The notes under the pieces are model-generated. The model did no database searches. It had not been told where the DNA came from and saw only the letters and a program-made list of their open reading frames with translations. DNA of 64,000 nucleotides from Salegentibacter mishustinae (lineage in GTDB: Bacteria > Bacteroidota > Bacteroidia > Flavobacteriales > Flavobacteriaceae), in NCBI RefSeq assembly GCF_002900095.1, contig NZ_LLKN01000002.1, positions 1,488,001 to 1,552,000 of the forward strand. Direction: 5' to 3'. Of this stretch, positions 59,466 through 64,000 are shown piece after piece. The number at the start of each line of letters is the position of its first letter. Position 1 is the stretch's first letter. Both the position numbers and the translations under genes were made by a program.

Positions 59466-60677
59466 TTGAAGGAATATTTTAATTTTTTAAGCGGAAATTT
59501 TAAGAAAGTTAGTTTTGGATGGTTGCTTACCTTTTTATCAAGTTTTGGCCAAACCTTTCTTGTTTCCCTATATGTTCCCGAAATTGTTAAAGCCTTTGCC
59601 ATTACCGAAGGAACTTTTGGTGCCATATATGCCGGTTGTACCGTAGCGGCTTCAATAATTATGTTAAGCGTTGGCCATACCGTAGATCATAGACCGGTAA
59701 AAAAAGTTACGGCCTTTACCGTCTTGAGCCTGGGACTATCCAGTATTTTATTGGGACTTTCCTATCATATTGCGTTACTTTTCGTGGCTTTAATCGGACT
59801 TAGGCTATGCGGCCAGGGGCTAATGAGTCATATAAGCATGACCATTATCTCTAAGTATTTTGATAAAAACCGCGGAAAAGCACTTAGTATTTCCTCATTA
59901 GGATATTCAATGGGAGAAGCTGTGTTCCCAATAATTATCACGTCAATAATAGCCTTTTTTGATTGGCGCATTGCCGCAATTGTTAGTGGTGTGGCTTTAT
60001 TATTATATTTAATAAGGTTGAAGTTTACTAATCTCCTGGATTTTGACAAACAACTTTCTACCGAAGGAAAACCATCTACCTGGTCGCTTCTAAAAGGTTA
60101 CAAAGGTGTAGTTTTCGATAAGCGCTTTGGCATTATGATGCCTGCCAGTTTTATTTTAAGTTTCACAAACACGGCTATCTTCTTTTATCAATATGTTTTT
60201 GTGGAAGATAAAGGTTGGTCACCACAACTCTACGCTACTTTTTTCACGGTTTATGCGATTTCGAGATTTTTATTCTCCCTACTGGGTGGAACCTGGGTTG
60301 ATAAATTTAGTGCTAAAAAAATGTTCAGGATTTATCTTATCCCAATGACCTTAGGTTTAATCCCTTTTGCATTAATGGATAGCATTATTGGAGCACTTCT
60401 ATTTTTAATTACTGCAGGAATTACCGGCGGAATGGCAGGCACAGTTAAAACTTCTCTTATTGCCGAAATTTACGGAACCGAAAAAATGGGCGCCATAAGA
60501 AGTGTGTTTACGATGTTTATGGTAATTAGTACTGCTTTAGGTCCTTTGCTGGTTGGATTTATGATTGATGGTAATTTCGATTTTAGTACTATTATCCTTC
60601 TATTATTTGCTGCGATGCTATTAATTAGCCTAAACTCACAACGAATAAAGAATATCACAAAAGTCTCAACGCTTTAA
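59466..60677 (+). CDS. Major facilitator superfamily transporter
   Basis: 403 residues with about 12 hydrophobic spans in two halves. FGAIYAGCTVAASIIMLSVG and GHTVDHRPVKKVTAFT form the loop 2-3 MFS signature (the D and R are kept); the second half repeats it at LLGGTWVDKFSAKKMFRIYL. Long helices such as GITGGMAGTVKTSLIAEIYG are typical of efflux or uptake carriers of the monocarboxylate/cyanate type. The start is TTG; no in-frame ATG is available. Substrate unknown. It overlaps the convergent next gene by 12 bases. Confidence 0.88.
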   Translation: MKEYFNFLSGNFKKVSFGWLLTFLSSFGQTFLVSLYVPEIVKAFAITEGTFGAIYAGCTVAASIIMLSVGHTVDHRPVKKVTAFTVLSLGLSSILLGLSYHIALLFVALIGLRLCGQGLMSHISMTIISKYFDKNRGKALSISSLGYSMGEAVFPIIITSIIAFFDWRIAAIVSGVALLLYLIRLKFTNLLDFDKQLSTEGKPSTWSLLKGYKGVVFDKRFGIMMPASFILSFTNTAIFFYQYVFVEDKGWSPQLYATFFTVYAISRFLFSLLGGTWVDKFSAKKMFRIYLIPMTLGLIPFALMDSIIGALLFLITAGITGGMAGTVKTSLIAEIYGTEKMGAIRSVFTMFMVISTALGPLLVGFMIDGNFDFSTIILLLFAAMLLISLNSQRIKNITKVSTL

Positions 60678-62519
60678 ACTAAAGGATCCTATAAGGGTTT
60701 TAAAACCCTCAATTATAATGTGATACCAATAATCGTTAGATGGAAGAGCGCGGCTTTCTAAGGTACCATTCCAATTAAAAGTTTCCCCTGTTCCCGCTTT
60801 TAATAATTTTCCATAACGATCAAAAATTCTTATTTCTGAAGAAGGAAAATATTCGAGCCCGTGTATGCTGAAGGTATCATTATAACCATCCCCATTAGGT
60901 GTTATAAATTTTGGAATCACAATATGAGGAAATTCCCTGGTTACCGTATTACAGGCAGAAAGATCACGCATATAAATCGTATAAATTCCACCGGGAACAG
61001 CAGTGAATATATTTGAAGTTTGATAAGAATTACCGTCTAAAGAATATTCAAAATCCCCTTCATTCGCAGGAGTTACAATAATATTCCGCAAATCGGAATT
61101 CACGCTTTCAATCGCCGCAATATCTACCTGGTTAACTTCAAAATTCTTCGCGGTAGAACAACCTTCGGCAGTGGTAAGAATCACACTATAATTCCCGGGT
61201 GTATCTATTTCAATTTCTTCTGTAGTCTCGCCGGTAGACCATTCGTAAGTAAGTCCCGCCAAACCAGCCTTCAGAATAAGATTTCCACCATTACAAAGCT
61301 GTAAAACTTCATCATCTACCTGCGGACTTTCGTTTATAGTAAAATTAATAGCTATTCTTGAACTGGGTTCACACTCAAAGCCTTCATTAATAGCTTCAAC
61401 ATAATAAACCCCTTCTGATTCTGGTAAATAGGAATCGGTATTTTCGGCGATAAGGTTATTATTTTCATCATACCAATTTGCGGTTTCATTTTCTTCAACT
61501 TCTACACTCAATTCAGGAATTTCCTCGTCGCTACAAATACTAACATTGCCATCACCTTCCGGTGGATTAGGAGTCTCTAGAATATTTACAGTAAAGATCT
61601 CCGAGACAGAACTGCATAAATTAGTGTTTAAATTCACTGGATCTTCAGCCACTTTTACCCTAAAATATCGAGTTGTATTTAAAGCTGAAGTATTGTAAAC
61701 TTCATCATTTTCACCCGGTATATCGCTCCAATTTTCATTATCATTACTTTCCTGCCATTGGTATGCGTGTGAGTTGTATACCGAAAAATCTGGCGTAGCT
61801 TCAAGGCTAAGACTTACCGGAGCATCTTCAGCACAAACGTCTAATCTGTTAATTCCATTTTCTGAAGTTACTGTAGTAAGATCGCCGCAAGACCTAAAGA
61901 TTATATCATCTATAGCCAGGTCATTTCCGCAGCCGCCTTCTCCATTATTAAACATTTTAAGAATAACTTCCTCCTGCCCTGGTTCAGTTTGAAAAGTAAG
62001 CGCATATTGCTCCCATTCGGGGGAATTTAGCGAGGGAATATTCTCGGTGTTTCCTTCTTTTAATAAATTGGAATCGGTTTCGTCCCAAATCTCAAACCGA
62101 ACATTTATAGGAATTCCTCCATTTTCACAAACCATACTGGACCTATCGTAAACATTCATTAAAAAAGCTGAAAACTCATAAGTGGTATTTTCGCAAAGTC
62201 CGGAAATCTCTGTTCGGTAAAAACGGCCGGAATTGAATGAAGCATTTACAATTAAAGCATTACGGTTAGAAATCGTATTAAGTGGTAAACTCGAATGCCA
62301 GGAAGTAATAAAATTCCCGATCTGGTTGGATACCGTATACTCCCCATCTTGAGGATCCTGGTTTACATAGCTATAATTGGTAGTGCCTAACGGAAGTTCT
62401 GTAGCGGCTTCAAAATCTTCGTGAAAAATGGGATCGCCCTTACTGCCTTCACAAAAACCTAGCTGGGCATAACTGTAATTGCAAAGAAGAAGTAAAAAGA
62501 AAAGAAGTGAAAATCTCAT
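60666..62519 (-). CDS. Type IX-secreted protein with gliding-motility-associated C-terminal domain
   Basis: 617 residues. Signal peptide MRFSLLFFLLLLCNYSYAQ is followed by a carbohydrate-binding/jelly-roll-like domain (about 25-215), Ig/PKD-like segments (GLTYEWSTGETTEEIEIDTP) and the type B type IX sorting domain at the C-terminus: ITPNGDGYNDTFSIHGLEYF, SSEIRIFDRYGKLLKAGTGE, then NWNGTLESRALPSNDYWYHI. It is exported by the gliding/T9SS machinery and attached to or released from the cell surface. Possible polysaccharide binding is inferred. Confidence 0.92.
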   Translation of the reverse strand: MRFSLLFFLLLLCNYSYAQLGFCEGSKGDPIFHEDFEAATELPLGTTNYSYVNQDPQDGEYTVSNQIGNFITSWHSSLPLNTISNRNALIVNASFNSGRFYRTEISGLCENTTYEFSAFLMNVYDRSSMVCENGGIPINVRFEIWDETDSNLLKEGNTENIPSLNSPEWEQYALTFQTEPGQEEVILKMFNNGEGGCGNDLAIDDIIFRSCGDLTTVTSENGINRLDVCAEDAPVSLSLEATPDFSVYNSHAYQWQESNDNENWSDIPGENDEVYNTSALNTTRYFRVKVAEDPVNLNTNLCSSVSEIFTVNILETPNPPEGDGNVSICSDEEIPELSVEVEENETANWYDENNNLIAENTDSYLPESEGVYYVEAINEGFECEPSSRIAINFTINESPQVDDEVLQLCNGGNLILKAGLAGLTYEWSTGETTEEIEIDTPGNYSVILTTAEGCSTAKNFEVNQVDIAAIESVNSDLRNIIVTPANEGDFEYSLDGNSYQTSNIFTAVPGGIYTIYMRDLSACNTVTREFPHIVIPKFITPNGDGYNDTFSIHGLEYFPSSEIRIFDRYGKLLKAGTGETFNWNGTLESRALPSNDYWYHIIIEGFKTLIGSFSLKR

Positions 62520-62537
62520 TTTCTCAAAAGTACGTAA

Positions 62538-63059
62538 TTACGGTGCATCCTGAAATTGCATTTCAATTTTTTCAAACCTGTAAGCATTAGGCCAGTTCTG
62601 GCTTTCGGCTTCGGCAGCAATTTTTAGAATTCTAAGTTTGAATTCTGCTAAAATTCCTTCCTTCAGAATAAACTTCACGGCTTCTTCAAAAGATTTGAAT
62701 ATACTTTTACAGAAAGCCTCTTTTAAATTGCTTTTTTCCTCAGCAAAGGTTTGGGCAATTTCAATATTGAAAAGCATTAGATCTGCGGTTAAATGCGGTT
62801 CTACACCAAGTTGCTTAAAATGTTTGATTTCTTTTTGCGCAACAGATCTTCGGGCTTTTGGTTTACGCCTGGTTTCCGGAAAATATTCTTTAGAAATCTT
62901 TAGTTTAGACTTTCGCATTAATTCTTCTTCCCTTGGATTAAACACAAAATCGTAAAAAACTTTTACAGGCTTAAAACGCTCATAGAGATCTACGATTTGC
63001 TCCTCCAATTGTTCTTTGTCTAAATCCTGGAGGTATTTTTTTAACTGGCGTTTACTCAT
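62538..63059 (-). CDS. DUF6155 family protein
   Basis: 173 residues, basic, without signal peptide: MSKRQLKKYLQDLDKEQLEE, YERFKPVKVFYDFVFNPREE and KSKLKISKEYFPETRRKPKA are the DUF6155 pattern. Mostly helical. Function unknown. It ends 18 bases before the T9SS gene start and begins one base after the FUSC gene stop on the same strand, so it probably belongs to an operon with the FUSC gene. Confidence 0.8.
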   Translation of the reverse strand: MSKRQLKKYLQDLDKEQLEEQIVDLYERFKPVKVFYDFVFNPREEELMRKSKLKISKEYFPETRRKPKARRSVAQKEIKHFKQLGVEPHLTADLMLFNIEIAQTFAEEKSNLKEAFCKSIFKSFEEAVKFILKEGILAEFKLRILKIAAEAESQNWPNAYRFEKIEMQFQDAP

Positions 63060-64000
63060 TTAGCTGAATTTTGTTTTCGCTATGGTTTTTTGAAGATTTT
63101 CTGAAATTTCTAATAACCATTGTACCTGGCTGCTCACCAGTTGCGCTTCCTGCAATCTCAGTTGTACATCTCTTTGATCATTTTCGGGCTCTTCTTTTAA
63201 TTGATTTTCCCTTTCTGCAAGTAGCTTTTTATAGGTTTTAAGTAAAGCTGAAGCCGCCTTTTCGGTTCGGGCAGGATCAAGGTCTTTTAACTCCTGAGTG
63301 TCTTCGAGACCTTTTTTAGCATTTTCCAGGTTTGTACAAATATGAGAAACAAAAATCTCGAAATTTTTGGAAGCAGCTGTAGTTTTATGGTTTTGAATAA
63401 AGGTTCCCAAAGAAGCCAAAGCCGAAAGGAAAGTTTGATTTAAGCCCACAATTTTATAAAGTTGGCCCAATTCTTTTTGTTTGAATTTTGGCTCCTGTGT
63501 CATTCTTTGAAAAGACGCGCTTAAATTCCCCATTTCCAGAAATGCTTTTTTCCTTGAAAGTTTATAAGACGTTGGTAAAGTTCCTTTCTCGTGGTAAAAA
63601 TTATCAATTTCTTCCAGGTATTTTTTATTTGCGCTAATACTTTCTTTAATCACACTCTTAATGTGTTGTGACTCCCAGGCCGGCCACAGCAGAAGATTTC
63701 CCAGGGCAGCCAGGCCGGCTCCCAAAATAGTATCTATAACCCGAAACTGAATTACATTGAAAACATCTGATTTTAAAAGCGAGTAAATAAAAATAATACT
63801 TAGCGTAATAAACACCGCCGCGGTACGATAATTTCGTTGTAATAATGAAAAAGCCAGCGTAAGGGAAAACAACCCAAGAATACCATAAACAACCTGGTTT
63901 TTAATTACAAAAACAATTCCCAGGGCAATTACAGCGCCTATTAGTGTTCCTACAATTCGCTGTTTAGATCTATCTTTGGTAAGTCCGTAATTAGGACGCA
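63060..64000 (-). CDS. FUSC-family (YccS-like) membrane protein, N-terminus beyond the window
   Basis: At least 313 residues; the frame is open to base 64000 and the N-terminal part is cut. The visible part contains RPNYGLTKDRSKQRIVGTLI and GAVIALGIVFVIKNQVVYGI, the fusaric-acid-resistance/YccS signature, then further hydrophobic spans and a long helical cytoplasmic domain (EERENQLKEEP region near the end). FUSC proteins are efflux or channel-type membrane proteins. The TTG-like codon at 63872 is internal. Confidence 0.87.
   Translation of the reverse strand, partial: RPNYGLTKDRSKQRIVGTLIGAVIALGIVFVIKNQVVYGILGLFSLTLAFSLLQRNYRTAAVFITLSIIFIYSLLKSDVFNVIQFRVIDTILGAGLAALGNLLLWPAWESQHIKSVIKESISANKKYLEEIDNFYHEKGTLPTSYKLSRKKAFLEMGNLSASFQRMTQEPKFKQKELGQLYKIVGLNQTFLSALASLGTFIQNHKTTAASKNFEIFVSHICTNLENAKKGLEDTQELKDLDPARTEKAASALLKTYKKLLAERENQLKEEPENDQRDVQLRLQEAQLVSSQVQWLLEISENLQKTIAKTKFS

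Noticed and set aside
1-64000. tRNA, rRNA, riboswitch or CRISPR features
   Set aside because: No T-loop GGTTCGA pattern in a cloverleaf context, no rRNA sequence and no known riboswitch core was noticed by reading; a covariance-model search was not possible here.

Overview
The window is AT-rich chromosomal DNA from a member of the Bacteroidetes, most likely the family Flavobacteriaceae (a Gramella/Christiangramia/Salegentibacter-like marine bacterium; the genus is inference). The signs are: promoters with the Bacteroidetes -7 element TAnnTTTG in front of many genes (aroC, ung, mutS2, cysE, the cold-shock gene), almost no Shine-Dalgarno sequences, a secreted protein with a gliding-motility/type IX secretion C-terminal domain, many short lipoproteins, DUF3575, DUF4251 and DUF6155 proteins, bacillithiol synthesis (bshA), and a fused alpha/beta 2-oxoacid dehydrogenase E1. 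No rRNA, tRNA or CRISPR was seen.

Layout. 1-25 kb is mostly housekeeping: a glycoside hydrolase 3/beta-lactamase fusion, bshA, a lactate-dehydrogenase-like flavo-iron-sulfur protein, a metallophosphoesterase, aroC, a dicarboxylate/amino-acid symporter, mutS2 and ung on divergent overlapping promoters, ppk1 with a signal-less solute-binding-like protein, a nucleoside phosphorylase run, the E1 fusion, and two lipoproteins including an OmpA-type one. 25.4-31.8 kb is a compact biosynthetic cluster: FAD oxidoreductase, methyltransferase, type III polyketide synthase, enoyl reductase, dehydratase, ketosynthase, acyl carrier protein and phosphopantetheinyl transferase. Most of its genes overlap or nearly touch. 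It probably builds an ACP-bound acyl chain that the type III synthase turns into an aromatic or pyrone lipid.

31.9-36 kb has a degenerate metallo-beta-lactamase-fold protein, a structured intergenic region, an Aquifex-type aconitase and a ribosome hibernation factor. 36.2-41.9 kb is an AraC-controlled set of five exported proteins (Tat aldo/keto reductase, lipoprotein hydrolase, cupin, flavodoxin, carboxymuconolactone decarboxylase-cupin). Two 12-bp direct repeats, spaced two helical turns apart, lie in its control region. 41.9-43.4 kb looks like a decayed mobile remnant: a Cys-rich protein, an XRE regulator with a palindromic operator, and a truncated tyrosine recombinase.

43.4-50.6 kb holds msrA, a FAD amine-oxidase-like protein, a J-domain protein, a DbpA-like helicase followed by a VF530 gene broken by one amber codon, a cold-shock protein, and membrane proteins. 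At 50.8-51.5 kb is the most unusual feature: six tandem tiny genes. Four are near-identical 31-residue peptides in 115-bp units whose only coding differences are synonymous. A fifth is a diverged 31-residue relative and the sixth a 45-residue distant relative; a terminator follows. I do not recognise this family. 51.7-64 kb continues with a class A penicillin-binding protein, an SF2 helicase, a Crp/Fnr regulator, cysM-cysE, a tiny lysine-rich protein, an MFS transporter, a type IX-secreted protein and a FUSC-family membrane protein cut by the window end.
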